13,627 nt of DNA from the NCBI GenBank assembly GCA_030617565.1, contig JAUWVE010000020.1, forward strand, positions 1-13,627, written 5' to 3'. Shown here piece by piece: positions 5,959-13,536 of the stretch. Each line of letters starts with the position of its first letter. The stretch's first letter is position 1. Made by a program: the position numbers and the translations under genes. Source of the stretch: Gammaproteobacteria bacterium. Lineage in GTDB: Bacteria > Pseudomonadota > Gammaproteobacteria > BMS3Bbin11. The notes beneath the pieces were generated by a model, which was given only the letters and a program-made list of their open reading frames with translations, was not told where the DNA came from and did no database searches.

Positions 5959-7935
5959 TTAAGCCGTAGCTTTGGACTCTTCCTGCTCGTCTTCCTCTCT
6001 GGCCAGGATTTTTTCCATCTTGCGGTCGATGTGTTTAATCTTATTGCCCTGTTCAACTATACCGTCTCTGACATATTTCAATTCTGCCAGGCGGTCATCG
6101 AGGGTGTCGGTCGCCTTGTGAATACGTTTAATGCTTTCGAGGCGACGTCGCAGTTGAATCTGGTGTTCTCTAATCTGTGCTTCCATCGGCGACATGATAG
6201 TCTTCAGCCAGTTGTCGGCATCCTTATTAGCTTTCTGGAAAATCTGTCTGATTCTTGATGAAACCGAATCAAAGAAGCGTTCGGTAATCACGCCCTGATC
6301 AAGCATTACAAGTGACGTTGTTTTCACAAAGCGTTCACTGCTTTGCTCCAGGCGTTTGATTTCACGCAGGTACTTGCGCGTGGCATAGCCGCCGGGTCTG
6401 ATATTCACCAGGCCATGTTCTTCCTGAAATTTGGAATAGACACCCTGCATCAATTCCTTGATCTCATTGGATTGTTCAGCTGCAGAGTTAAACGCTTCAT
6501 AGACAGAGGAGAAGAACTTCGTCATGGCTTTCTTGATGCCACGGCTGGTAAAGCTGATCTTCATATTTTTACGGGTATTGGCAATCGTCGTCTCCATCGC
6601 CTTGGGATCAAGATATTGATACAGCGCGACGGTCTGCCGGGTGAAGATGCTGCGGGTGGCCTGAAAACGTTGCAGGCTGCGTTCCAGATGCTCTTTGTCT
6701 GACTTGACTTTAAGCAGCATGTTTTCGATGACTTCAGTATTTTTGCTGCTGAGACCGTCCAGTTCTGCAATGTGTTCATCAACACCAGCAAGCCGTTGTT
6801 GAATAACCAGCTTGATGGATTTATCCATATCCGCCATATCGCGTTTGACTGTATCAGTTACGATGTCCCGCTTAGCGGGGATCAGCATGTCAGAAAGAGC
6901 TTCTTCCAGTTCGAGTATGCGGCTCTTGTTCAGCAGTTTGTTCTTGTTGCGGATTTTGGCAATCAGTGCTTTTTGCGCTGAAACCGGGAAAATCATTTTT
7001 TCGTCGATATTAAGGATTTTTGCTGTTTCCTTAACCTGACGGTCTATTTCATCAGAAATTTCATCCTGTTCACGCAGGTCATCCCACAATACATCAATTT
7101 TGTTCAGAATGACGAGGCGGCCTTTTGCCCTGCTAGACATTTCGCCCACAATTATATGGTCCCTCCAGACGGCAAGGTCAGACTTTGTTACGCCGGTGTC
7201 TGCTGCCAGGATGAACATCACACCATGGGCGCTGGCGAGCATGTTAAGGGTAAGTTCCGGTTCTGCGCCCAGTGCATTCAAGCCGGGCGTATCAAGTATA
7301 ACCAGTCCCTTGTCCAGTAAAGGATGCGGGAAATTGATGATGGCATGGCGCCAGCGTGGAATTTCCACCTCACCATTTTCATCCATGTGCAGGCCGTCTT
7401 CATGTCCTTCATCGCTGGTAATGTGCAGCCCGAGATTCTCGGCATGTTCCGGTTTGACAGTATTGACTTCGGTAATATGTTTAAGTACTTCGGCGATCTG
7501 CTCAGCAGAATCAATATCCAGCGGATAGTCGCTCCATTCCTCCGGCATACTTTTATATTCCTGGATACTGGTGCCGGTTGAACGCGTGTCAATTGGCAGC
7601 AGGCGAATTGACGGTTCAAAATCATGATCGTACATTAATTCACTGGGACACATGGTTGTTCGACCAGCACTGGAGGGTAGTACACGTTTACCGAGGGTAG
7701 AAAAGAATATCGCGTTTATCAGCTCGGATTTTCCACGCGAGAATTCAGCGACAAAGGCGATATAGAGTTTGTCATCATTCAGCGTACTGATAATCTGATT
7801 AAGGCGCTGTTCGCTGTGAGCATTGGTAAGATCTTCGGCCTTGGCGATATCACGATACTTTTTAATGACATTTCTGACCTGTTTACGCCACTCGCTGTAA
7901 GCCTCAAAATCATCAATAATTCCATGCTTGGTCAT
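5959..7935 (-). CDS. Dynamin-family large GTPase
   Basis: The 658-residue protein has a dynamin-like GTPase domain followed by a long helical stalk. The P-loop is AEFSRGKS (63-70), with Ala instead of Gly at its first position. T93/T94 of GRTTMCPSE are the likely switch I Thr. G3 is DTPG (215-218), G4 is NKID (278-281), and VSAQKA (318-323) fits a G5-like position. About 80 residues between switch I and G3 (about 115-195) form an acidic insertion. Residues 365-658 are largely helical and charged, with likely coiled coils near 400-430 and 590-650 and no transmembrane segment, so membrane contact would be peripheral. A GGGG lies 8 nt before the ATG. The gene stands alone, convergent with ggt and co-directional with mutM 192 bp upstream. 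Bacterial dynamins act in membrane remodelling, repair or phage tolerance; this one's role is unknown. Confidence 0.88.
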   Translation of the reverse strand: MTKHGIIDDFEAYSEWRKQVRNVIKKYRDIAKAEDLTNAHSEQRLNQIISTLNDDKLYIAFVAEFSRGKSELINAIFFSTLGKRVLPSSAGRTTMCPSELMYDHDFEPSIRLLPIDTRSTGTSIQEYKSMPEEWSDYPLDIDSAEQIAEVLKHITEVNTVKPEHAENLGLHITSDEGHEDGLHMDENGEVEIPRWRHAIINFPHPLLDKGLVILDTPGLNALGAEPELTLNMLASAHGVMFILAADTGVTKSDLAVWRDHIIVGEMSSRAKGRLVILNKIDVLWDDLREQDEISDEIDRQVKETAKILNIDEKMIFPVSAQKALIAKIRNKNKLLNKSRILELEEALSDMLIPAKRDIVTDTVKRDMADMDKSIKLVIQQRLAGVDEHIAELDGLSSKNTEVIENMLLKVKSDKEHLERSLQRFQATRSIFTRQTVALYQYLDPKAMETTIANTRKNMKISFTSRGIKKAMTKFFSSVYEAFNSAAEQSNEIKELMQGVYSKFQEEHGLVNIRPGGYATRKYLREIKRLEQSSERFVKTTSLVMLDQGVITERFFDSVSSRIRQIFQKANKDADNWLKTIMSPMEAQIREHQIQLRRRLESIKRIHKATDTLDDRLAELKYVRDGIVEQGNKIKHIDRKMEKILAREEDEQEESKATA

Positions 7936-8127
7936 CTATTGCCCCTTTGTTTGGCTTCTCCTGAAACTATAACTATAGATTCAGATATAGAAAAATACAA
8001 GAATTTATAGCGGTTCCACAACAAACTTAATGTAGTTTATTAAGAGTTGCTGGTGCTTTTATTTGTATTACGTGAAAAACTCGCACATTCTATGGCTTGC
8101 TACAAGGTTTTTTCCGCTCAACGGTCG
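7936..8127. other. Gap between mutM and the dynamin gene
   Basis: This 192-bp AT-rich gap should hold the leader of the dynamin gene if that gene is not read through from mutM. I see only a small hairpin (CTTAAT 8026-8031 with ATTAAG 8039-8044) and TATAAA-like stretches on the - strand without a good -35. The A-run after mutM on the - strand is not a terminator tail. No small gene is evident. Confidence 0.5.
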
Positions 8128-8946
8128 CTATTTCTGGCAGTTTGGGCAATAAAAGCTGGAACGCTGGCCAATTAATTTGCGCTTGATGCTAGCTCCGCAT
8201 TGCAGACAGGGTTCTGCTTCACGCCCGTAGACAAAAAGTGACTGGCTGAAGTAGCCGGCCTGGCCCTCACTATTGGTGAAATCCCGTAACGTGGTGCCAC
8301 CAGCGGCAATGGCTTTTTCGAGTACCTGCCTGATAGCTGCAGCAAGCCGGTGGCTAGCCTGCCGGGTTAGACCCGCCGCAGATTTTCCAGGTCGTATTCC
8401 GGCATGAAATAAAGCTTCACTGGCATAGATGTTGCCGACTCCAGCTACAATATGTGAATCCATAATGAGATTTTTAATGCTGCAGCGGCGCTTGCGTGTT
8501 TTATCAAATAGATAGTTGCCATCGAACAAATCACTCAACGGTTCCGGACCCAGGCTGGCTAATAAGTGATGTTCGTCTGTGGGTCGTTCTGTCCACAATA
8601 CGGCACCAAAGCGACGTGGGTCACGCAGGCGTAAAACTTTTCCATTGTCGAACAGGATTTCAACGTGGTCGTGTTTTTCAGCTGCGATAGATTGATCCAG
8701 TATGCGCAGACTGCCCGACATGCCGAGATGAATAATTAGGCTGCCATTGCCGCAATCAAGTAGAAGATACTTGGCACGACGTTTAACAGAGAGAATTTGC
8801 TGGCCAGGTAATGAGGACTGCATGTTACTGACTGGCACAGGCCAGCGTAATTTCGGGTTATTGACACGAATTGAGAAAATGGTCTGGCCGGTAATATGTT
8901 CTGATATACCACGGCGGGTTGTTTCGACCTCAGGGAGTTCTGGCAT
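8128..8946 (-). CDS. mutM: Formamidopyrimidine-DNA glycosylase MutM (Fpg)
   Basis: MutM excises 8-oxoguanine and formamidopyrimidines from DNA and nicks the abasic site by beta,delta-elimination. The 272-residue product has the standard Fpg layout. It opens MPELPEVET, where P2, exposed after Met removal, is the Schiff-base nucleophile and E3 the acid. K59 in RRAKYLLL is the conserved phosphate-contact lysine. M76 and RRF (111-113) are the residues that fill the helix gap. The helix-two-turn-helix is AGVGNIYASEALF (168-180). The C-terminal zinc finger uses C247, C250, C267 and C270, with R262 in its beta-hairpin. All key residues are present. It is divergent from the flavoprotein gene (95 bp between starts). 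No good Shine-Dalgarno precedes the ATG, but the start is fixed by the essential N-terminus. It lies near ggt and coaD as in pseudomonads. Confidence 0.98.
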   Translation of the reverse strand: MPELPEVETTRRGISEHITGQTIFSIRVNNPKLRWPVPVSNMQSSLPGQQILSVKRRAKYLLLDCGNGSLIIHLGMSGSLRILDQSIAAEKHDHVEILFDNGKVLRLRDPRRFGAVLWTERPTDEHHLLASLGPEPLSDLFDGNYLFDKTRKRRCSIKNLIMDSHIVAGVGNIYASEALFHAGIRPGKSAAGLTRQASHRLAAAIRQVLEKAIAAGGTTLRDFTNSEGQAGYFSQSLFVYGREAEPCLQCGASIKRKLIGQRSSFYCPNCQK

Positions 8947-9041
8947 GATAGGGATATCAAGTGTGAGGAAAATTGGTCGTTATAAAAGGTACAATCCGTA
9001 TCAGATGTACACAATAAATATGCAAAGGATAATGAGTAGTT

Positions 9042-10073
9042 ATGACAGACAGTGTTGAACTCGTCAATGACAAAAGAAGATTTGATACAGAAGACGGTGA
9101 GAACATCCTCAGTGCTGCATTGAGGCAGGGTATCGTTATTCCGCATAATTGCCGCAATGGTTTTTGTGGCAGCTGCATGGGCTTGCTGCATGGCGGCAAA
9201 GTAGAGTACGAAGGGGATGAAAGACTCCCCGCATTAAGTGAGGAAAAGGAAAAAGAGGGATATATACTCTGCTGCAAGGCAATAACGAAAGGTGATGTTC
9301 GGCTGCAAGTAGAAACCATTGACGCCGTAGCAGATATTGAAATAAAAACGTTGCCCTGTCGTGTGAATCGGCTGGAAAAAATGGCTGATGATGTGATGCT
9401 GGTTGAATTAAAGCTGCCACCCCATGAAGAGTTTGTATTTCATGCCGGACAATACCTTGATTTTTTGTTGCGTGATGGTCGTCGGCGCAGTTTTTCCATG
9501 GCTAATTCTCCCTTGAAGGAAGGTGTTATCGAATTACATATACGGGAAGTCCCTGATGGTTTCTTTACCGGTCAGGTTTTCAATGAAATGAAAGAAAAGG
9601 ACATGCTTCGAATCCAGGGCCCATTTGGAACATTTATCCTGCGTGATGACAGTAGTCGTCCGGCGATATTGATTGCTGGTGGAACCGGGTTTGCACCTTT
9701 GAAAAGTATGCTTGAGAAAGTTAGGGCGGAAGGCTGTGATCGTCCGCTGCAACTGTATTGGGGTGCGCGTGCAGGTAGAGATCTGTACTTTGACAAGCAG
9801 CTGAAACAATGGGCAGAGGAACTTGATTGCTTAACCTATTCCCCGGTGTTATCAGAGCCTGAAACGGCAGATGACTGGCCAGGTGCAACGGGGTGGGTGC
9901 ATGAGGCCGTGCTGGCTGACTTCCCTGATCTGGCTGGACTGGATGTCTATGCCAGTGGCCCGCCACCAATGATTAATGCCATCAAACAAAGTTTTCCTGC
10001 TCAGGGACTGGAGCAGGGACGGCTCTATTTTGACTCGTTTGAATATGCCAATGATGGCGAGGGATCATCATGA
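9042..10073 (+). CDS. 2Fe-2S ferredoxin / FAD / NAD(P)H reductase (CDP-6-deoxy-glucoseen reductase-like)
   Basis: This 343-residue electron-transfer flavoprotein has three modules. An N-terminal plant-type 2Fe-2S domain carries C37-x4-C42-x2-C45 and C77. A ferredoxin-reductase FAD-binding domain has RSFSMAN (149-155). A pyridine-nucleotide domain has GGTGFAPLKSM (213-223) and YASGPPPMI (303-311). Electrons would pass from NAD(P)H via FAD to the 2Fe-2S centre, then to an oxygenase or other acceptor. The closest named family is CDP-6-deoxy-delta-3,4-glucoseen reductase (AscD-like), a label often given to such proteins in gammaproteobacteria with no deoxysugar pathway; no sugar genes are present here. 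The ATG has only a distant AAAGGA about 12 nt upstream. The last 49 bp overlap hemY on the other strand. Class certain; substrate unknown. Confidence 0.92.
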   Translation: MTDSVELVNDKRRFDTEDGENILSAALRQGIVIPHNCRNGFCGSCMGLLHGGKVEYEGDERLPALSEEKEKEGYILCCKAITKGDVRLQVETIDAVADIEIKTLPCRVNRLEKMADDVMLVELKLPPHEEFVFHAGQYLDFLLRDGRRRSFSMANSPLKEGVIELHIREVPDGFFTGQVFNEMKEKDMLRIQGPFGTFILRDDSSRPAILIAGGTGFAPLKSMLEKVRAEGCDRPLQLYWGARAGRDLYFDKQLKQWAEELDCLTYSPVLSEPETADDWPGATGWVHEAVLADFPDLAGLDVYASGPPPMINAIKQSFPAQGLEQGRLYFDSFEYANDGEGSS

Positions 10074-11338
10074 TCAAAATCCGCATCAGGGCCTGGCTGG
10101 TTGACACTTTCCGGCTCGATACGTGACTGTACAGGCACTGTAAAATCCTGAGCACGACTACCAAGGCTGTTTTCCAGGCCTGTTTTGTAAGCATGCCTGG
10201 CTGCATCCGTTGCACCAAGTGACTCAAATAACCAGCCAAGTTCCAGTATAGCTTCATGACTATCCCCGTTCCGTACTGCCAGCTCGAGGTAACTGCGAGC
10301 CATGCCCCACAATTGACTTTTTATGGCCAGCCTCCCCATGCAAAGCATTAGTGGAGTCTCTGTCGGATGATCAGGGAGCCAGGATTCAGCCTGTTTTAAT
10401 TGCGCGCAGGGATTATCAGTTTTAAGCAGGCCGTAGATTTCTACCAGCTCGTCAGACCATTCCCGCTTCAGCGTATTGCGAATCAGGGTTTCAGCTTCCT
10501 GGTGCCTGCCTGACTCTGCCAGGGTACTGCAGTATGCGGCAATGATGTCTGTTTGTTTTCGAAGTTTTTTCGGCAGCATTTTCCAGTTTTTGTCGGCTTC
10601 AGCCTCCTCGCTACTGGCTGCCAGCAACCCGGCTGCTGCCTGCGACTGTATAGCCTGCAGTTCTTTTTCTGACAGTGCATGGTATCGATTTGCAGCAGTA
10701 AGCACGGTCAGTAGTTCCTGCCATTGTTCAGTCTTTATTAGCAGTTTGATGAGGCTGCGTATGACGGCTGGGTTTGCCGGTGATTGCTGGTGCAGCATAC
10801 GGGCCGTACCAAGTGCCTGTTCGATTTCTTCTGCCTGTTGCTGCAACTGGCATTGAACCAGCCCGACAGCAGTTAAAGAACCGTCTACGGCAGAAGCGGC
10901 GAGGGTGGTCGCTTCGCTGATGTAGTCATCACGTTTTTCCTGATTACTGGTTTGCTGGGCAACCCAGGCGGCGCCAAGCAGGTTGATTTCAGGTTGCGGG
11001 CTGTCCGCCAGTCTTCTTGTCAGGAACTTTTCAGCTTGAGGCTGGTGACCGATGATCATTTCCGTGATTCCCTTACGTGTGTCTTCAGTGGCCTGATTGC
11101 GGTTACGCTGAGCTTGCCAGCGTCGCAGCCTTGCCGGACTACTAAGTAAATTGTCGAGCAGGCGAAGCAGCAGATAAAAAAGGACGAAAATGGCTAGCAG
11201 GCCGAGGATGAATACCATCAACGAGGATTCAAACGACCAGGGTTGACGGCTGATCAGAACATATCCGGGATTATCCGCCAGCATAGTCAGTCCGATACCG
11301 GCGGACAGGGCGAGAAAAATGAAGAGCAGAAAGCGCAT
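10025..11338 (-). CDS. hemY: HemY, inner-membrane TPR protein of haem biosynthesis
   Basis: HemY of proteobacteria is a membrane-anchored TPR protein linked to late haem synthesis and is unrelated to Bacillus protoporphyrinogen oxidase HemY. The 437-residue product starts with two transmembrane helices (about 2-20 and 39-60). Between them is the family signature DNPGYVLIS (22-30), and a basic stretch follows (about 68-80). The rest is helical TPR-like repeat, ending in a low-complexity acidic and Ser-rich tail (about 405-437). Its ATG overlaps the hemX stop by one base (TAATG), with AGGA just upstream, so it is translationally coupled to hemX. The tail is encoded across the overlap with the opposing flavoprotein gene. 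It is somewhat longer than the roughly 400 residues I expect, mainly through this tail. Confidence 0.93.
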   Translation of the reverse strand: MRFLLFIFLALSAGIGLTMLADNPGYVLISRQPWSFESSLMVFILGLLAIFVLFYLLLRLLDNLLSSPARLRRWQAQRNRNQATEDTRKGITEMIIGHQPQAEKFLTRRLADSPQPEINLLGAAWVAQQTSNQEKRDDYISEATTLAASAVDGSLTAVGLVQCQLQQQAEEIEQALGTARMLHQQSPANPAVIRSLIKLLIKTEQWQELLTVLTAANRYHALSEKELQAIQSQAAAGLLAASSEEAEADKNWKMLPKKLRKQTDIIAAYCSTLAESGRHQEAETLIRNTLKREWSDELVEIYGLLKTDNPCAQLKQAESWLPDHPTETPLMLCMGRLAIKSQLWGMARSYLELAVRNGDSHEAILELGWLFESLGATDAARHAYKTGLENSLGSRAQDFTVPVQSRIEPESVNQPGPDADFDHDDPSPSLAYSNESK

Positions 11339-12426
11339 TATTCCTGGTTACCTTCGGTGACAGACTGCAGGTTGTTGAGTGAGCCGGTGATGTCGGGCAG
11401 TGGCGGGGCAGGATCTATAGTGGAGAGATTTTCCAGTTCAGAGAGTACCCATTGGGTCTTCTGGCTAGAGCTGTCAAAATATTCTGTCAGCCATTGCTCA
11501 GCCTGTTGCAGGCTAGTTCGATATATGGCCGTGTCGTTGCGCAGCAGGGCAATGCGTGCACTCATTAACAGGGCCTTGCTGTTCTCGCGCAAATAATAAT
11601 TTTGTTCAGGTGGCAACAGGGGAGCTTCAGAATGGTCGATACGACGTATCCTCACCAGGCTGGACATGTCCTGTCCTAACTGCTGCCAGATAGAAGCGGG
11701 TTCATCGCTGCCAGCTGCTGTTTCAGGTTTTTCCGATATCGGAGTCTGGTAGCCAACAGGCAGTTGATCAATGGTATCTTCGACGGCACGCAGGCGGTGG
11801 ATGGTACCAGCCAGGTCGATACGATTTATCTGTTGCAGGCTGGCTATGTCGCTGGCAATCTGCTTGCGTACCGGCTGTAGTTCTGGATCACCGCCGTCTG
11901 CTATGCGTCGGTCGGCAATGCTGAGTGCCGCGAGTGCTCCATCTATATTTCCTGCAAGTGCCAGCTGATCAACGGCAAGCTGCAGCAGTTGATTCACCTC
12001 TTCAACTGACCATGTCTGTTGTGTATTTTCAACACGCGTAAACAGTCGCGTCATTGATTTTTTTATAGATTGTGTTTCAGCAGACTGCCGTTCAACTGTT
12101 TGTTGCAACTGCTGTTGGCTGCTTTGCTGATCTGTGCGGATAGTTTTCAGGGAACTTTCGAGGCTGCTGATTGCAGAAGAGATTTGTTGAGAGCGGCTAT
12201 TTTGCGACAGGTACAGGTAGCCGCTGGCTGCCAGGGCAGCGAGTGACAGTAGTACTGCAATGGCCAGTCCGAGACCGCCCTTTCTTGTCTTCGCAGGCTT
12301 TACAGAATCCTTCTCGTCACTGCCTGGCTGCAGCTCATCACTCGAATCTTCTATTGCATTGAAAGGCATGCTTTCGTCTACATCACTGCTATCTGTTTCA
12401 GTTTTCTTGTTTTTAGTTTTGCTCAT
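11338..12426 (-). CDS. hemX: HemX, membrane-anchored coiled-coil protein of the hem operon
   Basis: HemX is a single-pass inner-membrane protein encoded with hemD and hemY. Databases often label it uroporphyrinogen-III C-methyltransferase, but no SAM-methylase domain is visible here. The 362-residue product has a charged cytoplasmic N-terminus (1-49), one transmembrane helix (about 52-73), a Gln/Ser-rich coiled coil (about 78-135) and the conserved segment beginning WSVEEVNQLLQLA, continuing to about 175. The remainder is helical and periplasmic. It starts 24 bp after hemD; only a GAG touching the ATG resembles a ribosome binding site. Its stop shares one base with the hemY start. HemX probably scaffolds haem-synthesis enzymes at the membrane; that is inference. 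Confidence 0.92.
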   Translation of the reverse strand: MSKTKNKKTETDSSDVDESMPFNAIEDSSDELQPGSDEKDSVKPAKTRKGGLGLAIAVLLSLAALAASGYLYLSQNSRSQQISSAISSLESSLKTIRTDQQSSQQQLQQTVERQSAETQSIKKSMTRLFTRVENTQQTWSVEEVNQLLQLAVDQLALAGNIDGALAALSIADRRIADGGDPELQPVRKQIASDIASLQQINRIDLAGTIHRLRAVEDTIDQLPVGYQTPISEKPETAAGSDEPASIWQQLGQDMSSLVRIRRIDHSEAPLLPPEQNYYLRENSKALLMSARIALLRNDTAIYRTSLQQAEQWLTEYFDSSSQKTQWVLSELENLSTIDPAPPLPDITGSLNNLQSVTEGNQE

Positions 12427-12450
12427 CTCAGTTTTTGGCTAGTTCGTGCA

Positions 12451-13233
12451 TCAGGGCGTTTTTACAGCACACTGCTCTGTCACAGATTCAAGTACATCTT
12501 CATCATGCGCAGAAGGCAGCAGCACAGGGGTTAATTTGTACCCCAGTTTGCCACACAGTTCCACCATTGTAGATGAAATAACATATAAGAGCGTGCTGTT
12601 TAGTCGCGGTAAATCATTTTTGCTTACCATCTGGTAGAGGTTTTTCAGTCCTTCCGCACTGGTCAGAATGATACCGTGCATTGAATTTCTGTCCCATAAC
12701 TGGCTCAGTACATCGGCATTTATCGATGGGCAGCTGCGCTTATAACACTCAAAATAATCAATCTTTGCACCACGTGAACGCAGTGATTCAGCGAGCTTTT
12801 CTCGGCCACCCTGTCCGCGGACAATCAGTATGCGTTTCCCTTTTACTGAGTTCATTAAGGGCTCGGCTAACAGGCCTTCAGAGTTAGCAGTCGTGCTGGA
12901 AATAATATTTGCCCTGTAACCCAGGGACTGCAGCTGCTGAGCTGTACCGTTACCGATGGCGGCAATTTGTGTGTATTCGGGCCAGCCGTCCTGTTGCAGC
13001 AGGGCAATACCATAAATGGCAGCATTGCGGCTGATAAATATGGCGATATCATAAGTACCCAACTGTCTCGCCTGCTCTAGCAGTCTCTCCTGTTCTGGCA
13101 TAGCAGTGATTTCAATGACCGGGAAATGGACAACGGTCGCGCCTGCATTTTCGAGAATATCGATCAGTTTCTCGGCCTGGCCTGTTGGGCGGGTGACGAC
13201 TATTGTGCAGTTTTGTAGTGAGGTTTTTGTCAT
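12451..13233 (-). CDS. hemD: Uroporphyrinogen-III synthase HemD
   Basis: HemD converts hydroxymethylbilane to uroporphyrinogen III, inverting ring D, in the cytoplasm. The 260-residue product has the usual length and two-lobed fold. Conserved family segments are VTRPTGQAEKL (13-23), FISRNA (66-71), AIGNGTAQQL (92-101), NSEGLL (117-122), ILIVRGQGGRE (135-145), and TSAEGL (191-196). Sequence divergence is normal in this family. It is the first gene of hemD-hemX-hemY. In most gammaproteobacteria hemC lies directly upstream, but here 394 bp of non-coding, repeat-like DNA precede hemD. The operon must therefore start from its own promoter or be read through the repeat. A TATACT at 13306-13311 on the - strand is a weak -10 candidate without a good -35. 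Confidence 0.93.
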   Translation of the reverse strand: MTKTSLQNCTIVVTRPTGQAEKLIDILENAGATVVHFPVIEITAMPEQERLLEQARQLGTYDIAIFISRNAAIYGIALLQQDGWPEYTQIAAIGNGTAQQLQSLGYRANIISSTTANSEGLLAEPLMNSVKGKRILIVRGQGGREKLAESLRSRGAKIDYFECYKRSCPSINADVLSQLWDRNSMHGIILTSAEGLKNLYQMVSKNDLPRLNSTLLYVISSTMVELCGKLGYKLTPVLLPSAHDEDVLESVTEQCAVKTP

Positions 13234-13362
13234 CTTCTATGTTTGATAGTGTGGTTTTTTTCTTGTCACTATGTGGTGGTTGCTTCCATGTACTGGTTTT
13301 TCACAAGTATATGATACTAAAAAGGGTGATTTCTTTTTTTGTTATTTTTATTGAACTGAGCT

Positions 13363-13500
13363 AAGTTTTTCGCCCTTTATGGGCGAGTTCATTTCTTGTG
13401 TACGGACAAAAGAAACAGAACCAAAGAAAAGCCACCCCGTTGTGTTGGCCTACGGCTACTCTGCGCGCTTCAGGCTGAACCGGGCACGGTGAACTCGGGC
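13363..13500. repeat. Probable dispersed intergenic repeat with ORF-like remnant
   Basis: The segment begins with a perfect hairpin, TCGCCC (13370-13375) and GGGCGA (13381-13386), around a TTTAT loop. It continues with a purine-rich stretch containing ACAAAAGAAACAGAACCAAA and a GC-rich tail. This resembles a family I recall between genes in many gamma- and betaproteobacteria, whose typical text is a short hairpin, then ttcatttctt, an AAAGAAACGAACCAAAGAAAAG-like core, then CCACCCCG. One + frame is open from 13360 to 13548 but has no ATG and no ribosome binding site, so I do not call a gene. Extent and family identity are from memory. Confidence 0.6.
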
Positions 13501-13536
13501 AGGTGTGGTATATCGACTTACCTGTGCACATCAGAG

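Noticed and set aside
7100..7528. 142-codon + strand frame within the dynamin gene
   Set aside because: The opposite strand encodes the conserved DTPG and NKID motifs across this stretch. The + frame gives a Ser-rich translation typical of antisense shadows.
8054..8072. Third copy of the heptamer repeat (TTTTATT..TATTACG)
   Set aside because: Only two heptamer-like pieces, out of phase by two bases, and no inverted arm nearby. Probably chance in AT-rich DNA.
8105..8127. Intrinsic terminator after mutM
   Set aside because: The homopolymer is an A-run on the mutM strand, and the stem (CCG/CGG) is too weak.
11338..12426. HemX as a uroporphyrinogen-III C-methyltransferase
   Set aside because: The common database label is not supported: the protein is a membrane anchor plus coiled coil with no SAM-methylase motifs.
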